Part shown: positions 6,572-12,422 of the stretch, one piece after another | How positions within the stretch are numbered: the first letter of the stretch is position 1 | Layout of the letters: each line of letters opens with the position of its first letter | Source: an uncultured Planctomycetota bacterium | GTDB taxonomy: Bacteria > Planctomycetota > UBA1135 > UBA2386 | Direction of reading: 5' to 3' | DNA: 12,422 nt | NCBI GenBank assembly: GCA_903925435.1 | Contig: CAIYFF010000089.1 | Location: forward strand, 1-12,422 | Made by a program: the position numbers and the translations under genes | Notes under the pieces: generated by a model | What the model saw: the letters and a program-made list of their open reading frames with translations, nothing else | Told to the model about the DNA's origin: nothing | Database searches by the model: none

Positions 6572-7111
6572 ATGAAGACCGTAGGAGATCGCATTCCCGC
6601 CTTCCGAGTCGCCGCGACCGTGTCGCGTGAGGCTGGCAAGGAGTTCGCCGACCTGACCGAGCAGAGCTACCCCGGCAAGTGGCTCGTCCTGTTCGCGTGG
6701 CCGCTCGACTTCACCTTCGTCTGCCCGACGGAGATCGCCGAGTTTGGCCGCCGCAACGCGGACTTCGCCGCCCGCGACGCGCAGCTGCTCGGGCTCTCGA
6801 TCGACTCGCAATACGTCCACCTCGCGTGGCGCAACCACCACCCGGACCTCAAGGACCTGCCGTTCCCGATGCTGGGCGACCACAAGCGCGAGCTGTGCTC
6901 GGCGCTCGGCATCCTGCACCCGCAAGACGGCGTGCCGCTGCGCGCGACGTTCCTCGTCGATCCGCAGGGCGTGATCCGCTTTGCGTCCGCACACGATCTC
7001 GACGTCGGCCGCAACGTCGACGAAGTGCTGCGCACGCTCGACGCGCTGCAGACCGGCCAAATGTGCCCGTGCAACTGGAAGAAGGGCGACAAGACCTTGG
7101 ATGCGCAGTGA
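6572..7111 (+). CDS. ahpC: AhpC-type 2-Cys peroxiredoxin (179 aa)
   Basis: It reduces hydrogen peroxide and organic hydroperoxides in the cytoplasm. The peroxidatic site is PLDFTFVCPTE (44-54) with Cys51, Pro44 and Thr48; the catalytic Arg is Arg124 (PLRATF). The C-terminus is MCPCNWKKGD, giving Cys165 and Cys167. Most AhpC proteins have one resolving Cys in VCPANW. The CxC form resembles M. tuberculosis AhpC (Cys174/Cys176), which is recycled by AhpD. Cys109 is an extra Cys. Length is close to the family norm (about 187). The start is ATG 6572 with AGAGGA (6563-6568) in good position. The PerR-type operator upstream implies induction by peroxide. No AhpF, AhpD or cytoplasmic thioredoxin reductase is in the window, so the electron donor is unknown. 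dps follows after 110 nt. Confidence 0.92.
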   Translation: MKTVGDRIPAFRVAATVSREAGKEFADLTEQSYPGKWLVLFAWPLDFTFVCPTEIAEFGRRNADFAARDAQLLGLSIDSQYVHLAWRNHHPDLKDLPFPMLGDHKRELCSALGILHPQDGVPLRATFLVDPQGVIRFASAHDLDVGRNVDEVLRTLDALQTGQMCPCNWKKGDKTLDAQ

Positions 7112-7140
7112 TGGACGCGCGCTCGCAATTCGCGTCGATG

Positions 7141-7174
7141 CTTCGCAGTCCTGTGCCTGCGTGAGCCTGCGAAG
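7141..7174 (+). repeat. Inverted repeat between ahpC and dps
   Basis: CTTCGCAG (7141-7148) and CTGCGAAG (7167-7174) are perfect 8-nt inverted arms with an 18-nt loop, in the 110-nt gap between ahpC and dps. No U-tract follows. It may end part of the ahpC transcripts, stabilise the mRNA, or be an operator; the sequence alone does not decide. Confidence 0.35.
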
Positions 7175-7221
7175 TCGCGCGTCGTCACCGATCGTCCCCA
7201 ACCCACGAAGAGACCACACAC

Positions 7222-7698
7222 ATGTACGACTCCCCGACCGCTCTCTCGCCCGAAGCCCGCGCAACGATCGCTAATGCGCTCGCCGGCGTGCTCACCGACG
7301 GCATCGACCTGCATTCGCAGATCAAGGTCGCGCACTGGAACATCAAGGGGCCGCACTTCGTTGCGCTGCACCCGCTGTTTGACGCGCTCGCAACGGAACT
7401 CGCTGCGCACAACGACGCGATCGCCGAGCGCATCGTGACGTTGGGCGGCCTCGCCGTCGGCACGGCGCGCCACGTCGCCGCGCATTCGCGGTTGCCCGAC
7501 TACCCGCAGGAGACGACGCTCGATCTGGAGCACGTGAAGTTGCTCGCCGCCCGCATCGGCGTCTGGCTCGAGTCCGCCCGCACGGCGCGTGTTGCGGCGC
7601 AGAAGAACGGCGACGACGAAGCAGTCGATTTGCTGACGCAGGCGGTGCAGGGCTTCGAGAAGCACGCGTGGTTCCTGCGCGCCACGCTCGGTCGCTGA
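7222..7698 (+). CDS. dps: Dps ferritin-like DNA-protecting protein (158 aa)
   Basis: Dps forms a 12-subunit shell that oxidises Fe(II) with peroxide, stores the iron and often coats DNA. The ferroxidase ligands are His38 (VAHWNIKG), His50 and Asp54 (ALHPLFD), and Asp65 and Glu69 (NDAIAERI). Their spacing (12, 4, 11, 4) is identical to His31/His43/Asp47/Asp58/Glu62 of Listeria Dps. Length and the four-helix pattern fit the family (150-170 aa). There is no Lys-rich N-terminal tail, so direct DNA binding is not evident. The start is ATG 7222; the purine run before it (GAAGAG) is a weak Shine-Dalgarno sequence. No PerR-type operator is seen in front of dps. It may be co-transcribed from the ahpC promoter or have a separate signal. 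Together with perR and ahpC it forms a peroxide and iron defence unit. Confidence 0.92.
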   Translation: MYDSPTALSPEARATIANALAGVLTDGIDLHSQIKVAHWNIKGPHFVALHPLFDALATELAAHNDAIAERIVTLGGLAVGTARHVAAHSRLPDYPQETTLDLEHVKLLAARIGVWLESARTARVAAQKNGDDEAVDLLTQAVQGFEKHAWFLRATLGR

Positions 7699-7723
7699 GC
7701 GGCGCGCATGCGTCCAGAGGCTG

Positions 7724-7757
7724 AGCGGGCAGGAAACGAGAGTTTCCCTGCGCCGCT
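7724..7757 (+). terminator. Strong hairpin after dps with GAGA tetraloop
   Basis: AGCGG-GCAGGAAAC (7724-7737), GAGA loop (7738-7741), GTTTCC-c-TGC-g-CCGCT (7742-7757). This is a 14-bp stem with two single-base bulges and a GNRA-type loop, starting 26 nt after the dps stop. There is no U-tract. It lies before the next promoter, so it probably ends the perR-ahpC-dps transcript. Confidence 0.5.
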
Positions 7758-7772
7758 GTGGCGCGCCGTTCG

Positions 7773-7778
7773 TAGTCT
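7773..7778 (+). promoter_or_regulatory. Candidate -10 of the thioredoxin-like gene
   Basis: TAGTCT, of the TAnnnT type, lies after the dps hairpin and 28 nt before the ATG at 7807. The predicted leader of about 20 nt contains the Shine-Dalgarno sequence GAGAGGA (7797-7803). No clear -35 is seen. Confidence 0.4.
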
Positions 7779-7806
7779 GCCCGCCCCGATTTCCACGAGA
7801 GGATCC

Positions 7807-8826
7807 ATGAACTTCTTCCGCCCGACCGTCCTGTTTGTCGCGTTTGCCAGCGCTTCCATCCTGTCCGCCCAGGAGCCCGTGAAGGGCGCCGAGAAGGTCG
7901 AGACCCAAGCTCCTGCAGCCCACGCCGAGTGGATGCAGAACTTTGCCGATGCGAAGGCGAAGGCTGCGAAGGAGGGCAAGAACCTCCTCGTCGACTTCAC
8001 CGGCTCGGATTGGTGTGTCTGGTGCAAGCGGCTCGACAAGGAGGTCTTCGAGGAGGCCGACTTCCAGAAGGAGATCGTGAAGGGCTACGTGCTCGTCAAG
8101 CTCGACTTCCCGCAGGACCAGTCGCTCGTCACCGAGGAGATCAAGGCGCAGAACGCGCAGCTCCAGGAGCAGTACAAGGTCCAGGGCTTCCCGACGATCT
8201 TCCTGATGGACGCGGCCGGCAAGCCGTTCGCGCAGACTGGCTACCAGCAGGGCGGCGGCGCGAAGTATCTCGAGCACATCGCGGAGCTGAGCAAGGGCAA
8301 GGCTGGCTACGACGAGCACATGGCGAAGGCGAAGGACGCGAAGGGCGTCGAGCGCGCAAAGCACCTCACGGCGGCGCTCGAATCGTTCAAGAACGACGAC
8401 ATGATCTTCGCGCACTACCGCGCCGAAGTGGACGAGGTCATCAGCCTCGACGCGGACGGCAAGGCGGGCCTGAAGAGCAAGTTCGAAGGCAAGCTCGCCA
8501 AGATGGACCTCGAGGCGAAGTTCAATGAACTCGCGCAGGGCGGCGACTGGGATGCGGCCGACAAGGCGATGGAAGAAGCCATCGCGAAGTGGAAGGGCAA
8601 CGCGGCCATCGAGCAGATGGCGACCTTCTACCGCGGCATTGTCCTGATCGAGAGCAAGCAGGACTTCGCGGGCGCGCTCAAGCTCGTCGACGCGGCGATC
8701 GCGATGGCGCCGGAGAGCGACATGGGCAAGCAGCTCGTGCAGATCAAGAAGCGCATCGAGGCCGCGAAGAAGCAGATGGAAGAGCAGGCTGGCGGCGAAG
8801 AAGGCGGCAAGGACGGCGGCAAGTGA
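7807..8826 (+). CDS. Secreted thioredoxin-fold protein with helical C-terminal region (339 aa)
   Basis: This is an exported protein with a thioredoxin-like domain. Residues 1-21 are a signal peptide (MNFFRPTVLFVAFASASILSA before Gln). The domain, about 40-150, has SDWCVWCKRL with redox Cys70 and Cys73 and the cis-proline loop GFPTIF (Pro129). The 'LVDFTGSDWC' style resembles the Thioredoxin_7/DsbD-gamma-like group. Residues 150-325 are charged and helical, rich in Lys, Ala and Glu, and look like TPR-type repeats (GGDWDAADKAMEEA; QDFAGALKLVDAAI). The tail is Gly/Glu/Lys-rich (EEGGKDGGK). The start is ATG 7807 because the signal peptide and GAGAGGA precede it; an in-frame ATG at 7708 would run through the dps hairpin. 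It probably handles disulfides or heme/copper assembly in the periplasm; the exact substrate is unknown. It may be unrelated to the peroxide module, since a hairpin and a promoter separate them. Confidence 0.85.
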   Translation: MNFFRPTVLFVAFASASILSAQEPVKGAEKVETQAPAAHAEWMQNFADAKAKAAKEGKNLLVDFTGSDWCVWCKRLDKEVFEEADFQKEIVKGYVLVKLDFPQDQSLVTEEIKAQNAQLQEQYKVQGFPTIFLMDAAGKPFAQTGYQQGGGAKYLEHIAELSKGKAGYDEHMAKAKDAKGVERAKHLTAALESFKNDDMIFAHYRAEVDEVISLDADGKAGLKSKFEGKLAKMDLEAKFNELAQGGDWDAADKAMEEAIAKWKGNAAIEQMATFYRGIVLIESKQDFAGALKLVDAAIAMAPESDMGKQLVQIKKRIEAAKKQMEEQAGGEEGGKDGGK

Positions 8827-8853
8827 GCCGCTGACCGACTTCCGTTGCACCCT

Positions 8854-8890
8854 ACGCGGGGCGCGAGCGCATGGCGTTCGCGCCCCGCGT
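8854..8890 (+). terminator. 17-bp GC-rich hairpin after the thioredoxin-like gene
   Basis: ACGCGGGGCGCGA (8854-8866) and TCGCGCCCCGCGT (8878-8890) are perfect 13-nt arms. Inside them a G-T pair and CGC/GCG extend the stem, leaving an ATG loop (8871-8873). The hairpin starts 27 nt after the stop at 8826. Only TTT at 8893-8895 follows, so there is no classic U-tract. It probably ends the upstream transcript. Confidence 0.6.
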
Positions 8891-8916
8891 CGTTTCCGGG
8901 GCGCGCATGCGCGGTG

Positions 8917-8922
8917 TAGCTT
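8917..8922 (+). promoter_or_regulatory. Candidate -10 of the oxidoreductase gene, leaderless
   Basis: TAGCTT is followed by 8 nt (GCGCCGCG) and the ATG at 8931. A start site 7 nt downstream would be 8929, so the mRNA would be nearly leaderless. There is no Shine-Dalgarno sequence. TTTCCG (8893-8898) is a weak -35 at an 18-nt spacing. Confidence 0.45.
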
Positions 8923-8930
8923 GCGCCGCG

Positions 8931-9968
8931 ATGGCATCCATGCGCTGCGTTGTCGTGCGCGAGCACGGCGGGTTCGACAAGCTCCGGCTCGAAGAGCGTC
9001 CGATTCCCGCGCCTGGTCCAGGGCAAGTGCGCGTCAAGCTCGCGGCGATCGGCCTCAACCATCTCGACACGTGGGTTCGCCGCGGAGTTGCAGGGCACAC
9101 GTTCCCGCTGCCGCAGGTGCCGAGCAGCGATGGCTGCGGCACGGTCGACGCGATCGGGCACGGCGTGTCGAACTGCAAGGAGGGCGATGCCGTCGTCGTG
9201 TTGCCGGGCGTCTCGTGCGGCGTGTGCGAGAGCTGCCAGCTCGGCCAAGACAACCTCTGTCGCCACTACCACATCCTCGGCGAGAGCTGCGACGGGCTGT
9301 GCGCGGAGTATGCGGTCGTGCCGGCCGCGAACGTCGCGCCGAAGCCGCGTGCGTTGTCGGCGGAAGAAGGCGCGAGCATCTGCCTCGTGTTCCAGACCGC
9401 GTGGAACATGCTCGTGCGCCGCGCCGAGATGCGCGCAGGCGAGACGGTGCTCGTGCATGCGGGACTCTCTGGCGTCGGCAGCGCGGCGGTGCAGATCGCC
9501 AATGCGCTCGGCGCGCGCGTGATCGCGACTGGTGGCGGGCCCGAGAAGTGCGCGCGCATTGCGGCGCTCGGTGCGCATCACGTGATTGACTACAAGGCGA
9601 AGGACTTCGCGACCGAAGTGCGCGCGCTCACAGGCAAGCAGGGCGTCGACGTCGTGTTCGAGCACGTGGGCGCCGCGACCTTCGACGGCTCGATCAAGTG
9701 CCTCGCGCGCGGCGGCCGCGTCGTCACGTGCGGCGCCACGACGGGTGGAGCAGTGTCGATCTCGTTGCACCAAGTGTTCTTCAAGAACCTGTCGATCCTC
9801 GGCAGCACGATGGGGCAGAAGGGCGATTTGCGCACGATCCTGCGCATGTTCGACCAGGGCCGCTTCCGCGCCGTGCTCGATCGCGCGTTGCCGATGGAGC
9901 AGGTCGGAGAAGCGCACCGCTTGCTCGAGTCACGGCAAGCGTTGGGCAAGCTCGTGCTCGTGCCGTGA
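8931..9968 (+). CDS. MDR-family zinc-binding dehydrogenase / quinone oxidoreductase-like (345 aa)
   Basis: This is a cytoplasmic NAD(P)H-dependent medium-chain dehydrogenase/reductase. The GroES-like part (about 4-150) has GLNHLDTWVRRG and a structural zinc lobe with Cys96, Cys99, Cys102 and Cys110 (C-X2-C-X2-C-X7-C). The Rossmann part has the nucleotide loop GLSGVGSAAVQIA, followed by VIATGGG. The catalytic zinc site of classical alcohol dehydrogenases is not intact: the usual Cys before His reads Asn, the usual His-Glu pair reads Ser-Asp (SSDGCG), and no Cys is seen at the third site. It is therefore more like a quinone or enoyl reductase than an alcohol dehydrogenase; the substrate is unknown. 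The start is ATG 8931. An in-frame ATG at 8871 is in the loop of the hairpin upstream and adds non-conserved residues. ATG 8940 is an alternative giving MRCVVVREHGG. Confidence 0.85.
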   Translation: MASMRCVVVREHGGFDKLRLEERPIPAPGPGQVRVKLAAIGLNHLDTWVRRGVAGHTFPLPQVPSSDGCGTVDAIGHGVSNCKEGDAVVVLPGVSCGVCESCQLGQDNLCRHYHILGESCDGLCAEYAVVPAANVAPKPRALSAEEGASICLVFQTAWNMLVRRAEMRAGETVLVHAGLSGVGSAAVQIANALGARVIATGGGPEKCARIAALGAHHVIDYKAKDFATEVRALTGKQGVDVVFEHVGAATFDGSIKCLARGGRVVTCGATTGGAVSISLHQVFFKNLSILGSTMGQKGDLRTILRMFDQGRFRAVLDRALPMEQVGEAHRLLESRQALGKLVLVP

Positions 9969-9997
9969 CGAGGATGCGTTCGTTGCGCGCGGATCCA

Positions 9998-10014
9998 GCG
10001 CGATAGGATCGCGC
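9998..10014 (+). promoter_or_regulatory. Candidate -10 of the M14 gene inside a palindrome
   Basis: TAGGAT (10004-10009) lies 9 nt before the ATG at 10019; the predicted start site is near 10016, so the mRNA would be leaderless. The element sits in a perfect inverted repeat, GCGCGAT-AGG-ATCGCGC (9998-10014). The repeat could be an operator or a hairpin that ends the oxidoreductase transcript. TTGCGC (9983-9988) is a possible -35 with a short 15-nt spacer. Confidence 0.4.
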
Positions 10015-10018
10015 GCCC

Positions 10019-12422
10019 ATGCGGACGCACGCTCTCCGTCGCTTCCTCTCCCCGCTCGCTGCCTCCCTGCTGTCGCTCACTGCCGCAGCGCAAGTTCCGA
10101 GCCCGCTGCAGTTCCTCGGCCACGAAGTCGGCGCGGACTACAAGCTCTGCAACCACACGAACCTGCTTCGCTACTTCGAAGCAGTCGATGCCGCGAGCGA
10201 TCGCGTGAAGCTCGTCGACATCGGCACGACGAGCTACGGGCGCAGGCACATGATGGCGGTGATCACTTCGCCGCAAAACCACGCGCGGCTCGAAGAGTTG
10301 CGAGCAGCGTCCGTGGCGCTGTGCAGCGCGCGCGTCGACGAGGCCGCGGCGGAACAACTGATCGAGAACGGCCGCGCCGTCGTGTGGATCGACGCAGGCT
10401 TGCACTCCAACGAGTCGATCGCGGGGCAGAACATCATCGAGCTCGTATGGCAGATGGCGTCGCGCAACGACGCGGAAGCGCTGCGCATTCTCGACGAGGT
10501 CGTGTTGCTCGCGTGTCCCGTCAATCCCGATGGCCTCGAGCTCGTGGCCAACGCGTATGCAGCGACGGGATCGCTCGACATCCCGATCCTCTACCAGCGC
10601 TTCCTCGGTCACGACAACAACCGCGACTTCTACGCGTGCAACATGGTGGAGACGCGCAACGTCAGCCGCGTCTTCTTCTCCGACTGGCGACCGCAGATCG
10701 TCTACAACCACCATCAAACCGCGCCGCAAGGCACGGTGATCTTCACGCCGCCGTTCCGCGATCCGTTCAACTACAGCGCCGATCCCGGCGTGATGCGCGG
10801 CATCGACTGGGTTGCGTCGTCGATGAACCGTCGCTTTGCGAGCGAACGGAAGCCCGGCGTGATCTCGCGCGGCGGCGCGCCGTACTCGGGATGGTGGAAC
10901 GGCGGTCTGCGTTCGACGTGCTACTTCCACAACATCATCGGCATCCTCACCGAGGCGTTTGGGCATCCGGATCCGACGCGGCTCGTGCAGTCCGTCGATC
11001 GAAGGCTCACGTCTGGCGAGTATCCGGATCCCGTGCCGACGCAGGTGTGGCACGCGCGGCAAACGGTCGAGTATCTGCAGACCGCCAACTTCGCGATCCT
11101 CGACCATGCATCGCGCTACCGTCGCGAGCTGTTGCGCGACATCTATCGCATGGGCCGCAACTCGATCGAGCGCGGCTCGCGCGACCACTGGACCGCGACG
11201 CCGCAGTTGGTCGCGATGGCGAAGGCAAAGATCGAAGCGAAGGAAGACGGCGATGCGGTGTTCGTCGATCCGAGCCTCCGCGATCCGCGCGCGTGGATCC
11301 TGCCCGCGGGCCAGCGCGATGGCGCCGCCGCGTTGCGCATGGCACAAGCGCTGCAGCGCTCTGGCGTCGAGGTGCACGTTGCAAAGAAGCCCTTCGCCGT
11401 CGTCGGCAAAGAGATCCCTGCGGGATCCTTCGTCGTGTTCGCGGCGCAAGCGTTCCGTCCGCACGTGCGCGACCTGTTCGAGCCTCAGTTCCATCCCGAT
11501 GACTTCAAGGACGGCAAGCCTGTGCCGCCATACGACTCGGCGGGTTGGACGCTGTCGATGCAACTCGGCGCCGAAGTGGTGCGCGCATTGGATCCGATCG
11601 ACGGCGAGTTCGAGTTGCTGACGAAGATCGCGGAGCCTGCAGCGCAGTCCGTTGCGGACGGCGTCGTCGGATGGCGCTTCGATCCCGCGGATAGCCACGC
11701 GATCCTCGCGGTGAATCGCTTGCTCCAACGATCGCTCAGCATGGAGCGCATGCGCGACGGCTCGTGGTTTGTGCCTGCGTCGCAGGATGGCGCGCGCGAT
11801 GCGGTCATGGCCGCAGTGGCGGGCCTCGGGATTCGCGCAGAAGCGTTGGAGACGGTGACCGAAGAAGCTCGCCCGCTCCAACGCGCGCCGCGCATCGGCC
11901 TGTTCGATGTCTGGGGCGGCAACATGCCGACGGGATGGAACGAGTGGTTGCTGCGCGAGTTTGGCTTTGCGCACCAGATCGTGTTCGGCGATCGCATTGC
12001 GCGCGGATCGCTGCGCGATGACTTCGACGCGCTGATCTTCCACGTGGGATTGCCAGGCGGCCGCGACCTCGCCAATCCGCAGAGGCCGACCACGGAGGAG
12101 ACGCTGAACAAGCTGGCCGCGGCGCTGCCGCCGTACGAAGACTGGAGCACGTTGCCTTCGCGCGCGACCAAGTTGACCGCCGCCACTGCGTGGCCTGCGC
12201 TGCGCGAGTTCGTCGAGCAGGGTGGCACGCTGCTCGTGTTTGGCGGCGAGTGCGAGAAGGTCGTTCGCCAGTTCGAGTTGCCGATCACGGTCGGCGCGTG
12301 GGTCGACGATGCGACTGCGGAAGGCGGGCGTCGTCGCGTGCGCAACGAGGAGTTCTACGTTCCAGGTTCGCTGCTCTCGATCGTCTTCGACGCCGCGCAT
12401 CCGTTTGCGGCGGGATCCGAGA
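10019..12422 (+). CDS. Secreted M14-family zinc carboxypeptidase-like protein, 3' end missing
   Basis: The frame is open to the right edge (801 codons) with no stop. Residues 1-24 form a signal peptide (HALRRFLSPLAASLLSLTAAA before Gln25). The M14 domain, about 30-345, has the zinc motif His129-Ser-Asn-Glu132 (DAGLHSNES), NPDG (169-172), GHDNNRDF with Asn201-Arg202 for substrate carboxylate binding, His231/His232 (YNHHQT) as third zinc ligand, and Glu312 (LTEAFG) as catalytic base. It should therefore cleave C-terminal residues or act on peptidoglycan-type peptides outside the cytoplasm. The 450 residues after the domain are not carboxypeptidase. Around 625-700 there is an alpha/beta segment (RIGLFDVWGG; FDALIFHVG) and later GGTLLVFGGE, a pattern seen in glutamine-amidotransferase-like folds; that is a guess from pattern only. 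The start is ATG 10019, 50 nt after the oxidoreductase stop, without a Shine-Dalgarno sequence. Confidence 0.85.
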   Translation, partial: MRTHALRRFLSPLAASLLSLTAAAQVPSPLQFLGHEVGADYKLCNHTNLLRYFEAVDAASDRVKLVDIGTTSYGRRHMMAVITSPQNHARLEELRAASVALCSARVDEAAAEQLIENGRAVVWIDAGLHSNESIAGQNIIELVWQMASRNDAEALRILDEVVLLACPVNPDGLELVANAYAATGSLDIPILYQRFLGHDNNRDFYACNMVETRNVSRVFFSDWRPQIVYNHHQTAPQGTVIFTPPFRDPFNYSADPGVMRGIDWVASSMNRRFASERKPGVISRGGAPYSGWWNGGLRSTCYFHNIIGILTEAFGHPDPTRLVQSVDRRLTSGEYPDPVPTQVWHARQTVEYLQTANFAILDHASRYRRELLRDIYRMGRNSIERGSRDHWTATPQLVAMAKAKIEAKEDGDAVFVDPSLRDPRAWILPAGQRDGAAALRMAQALQRSGVEVHVAKKPFAVVGKEIPAGSFVVFAAQAFRPHVRDLFEPQFHPDDFKDGKPVPPYDSAGWTLSMQLGAEVVRALDPIDGEFELLTKIAEPAAQSVADGVVGWRFDPADSHAILAVNRLLQRSLSMERMRDGSWFVPASQDGARDAVMAAVAGLGIRAEALETVTEEARPLQRAPRIGLFDVWGGNMPTGWNEWLLREFGFAHQIVFGDRIARGSLRDDFDALIFHVGLPGGRDLANPQRPTTEETLNKLAAALPPYEDWSTLPSRATKLTAATAWPALREFVEQGGTLLVFGGECEKVVRQFELPITVGAWVDDATAEGGRRRVRNEEFYVPGSLLSIVFDAAHPFAAGSE

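Noticed and set aside
7112..7221. Search for a third PerR-type operator before dps
   Set aside because: No TTAGA-N5-TCTAA or close variant is present in the gap.
7708..7806. In-frame ATG 33 codons upstream of the thioredoxin-like gene
   Set aside because: The extension would be translated through the hairpin at 7724-7757, lies upstream of the -10, and would put the signal peptide inside the protein.
8871..8930. In-frame ATG 20 codons upstream of the oxidoreductase
   Set aside because: It is the loop of the 17-bp hairpin and precedes the likely promoter; MDR proteins normally begin close to MRCVVVREHGG.
6667..8937. 756-codon open frame on the minus strand
   Set aside because: It is antisense to ahpC, dps and the thioredoxin-like gene, all of which have clear active-site motifs on the plus strand.
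9590..12400. 936-codon open frame on the minus strand
   Set aside because: Antisense to the oxidoreductase and M14 genes; Arg/His-rich low-information sequence. The M14 frame has signal peptide and zinc ligands.
1..12422. CRISPR arrays, tRNA or rRNA genes, insertion sequences, phage genes
   Set aside because: No regularly spaced direct repeats, no RNA-gene signatures, no transposase or integrase motifs and no terminal repeats were seen.

Overview
The window is GC-rich bacterial DNA with close-packed genes. It most resembles a Planctomycetota genome. The reasons are a secreted beta-propeller protein, a DUF3299-like protein, a HEAT-like secreted protein, an over-long GlmS-type protein, a secreted thioredoxin/helical-repeat protein and a large secreted M14 peptidase. 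This placement comes from gene content only; there is no rRNA or tRNA in the window.

Layout. Positions 1-5904 are read on the minus strand. From upstream to downstream they hold a small single-cluster ferredoxin (5904-5686), a DUF3299-like exported protein (5653-5246), a secreted HEAT-like protein of unknown function (5249-3975) and a 1145-residue GlmS-like protein (3956-519). These four are tightly spaced (32 nt, 4-nt overlap, 18 nt) and look like one operon. After a 245-nt gap comes the 5' end of a secreted beta-propeller protein that runs off the left edge. Positions 6084-12422 are read on the plus strand. They hold a PerR-type Fur-family regulator, an AhpC-type peroxiredoxin, a Dps ferritin, a secreted thioredoxin-fold protein, an MDR-family oxidoreductase and a secreted M14 metallopeptidase that runs off the right edge.

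The clearest functional unit is a peroxide-defence module, perR-ahpC-dps. The same operator, CAGTTAGACNNATTCTAAA with core TTAGA-N5-TCTAA, occurs just upstream of both perR and ahpC. It resembles the Bacillus PerR box. The regulator keeps all five PerR regulatory-metal ligands at exact spacing but has no cysteine at all, so it lacks the structural zinc site. AhpC would remove peroxide and Dps would sequester iron and protect DNA.

The GlmS-like protein keeps the glutaminase nucleophile and the isomerase residues, but carries large insertions and a C-terminal extension of about 200 residues. Several genes (perR, the oxidoreductase, the M14 peptidase and possibly the ferredoxin) have a candidate -10 element only 6-9 nt before the start codon and no Shine-Dalgarno sequence, which suggests leaderless mRNAs. 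Genes with a good Shine-Dalgarno sequence (ahpC, the thioredoxin-like gene) have the candidate -10 farther away. Two strong hairpins without U-tracts lie after dps and after the thioredoxin-like gene and probably mark transcript ends.
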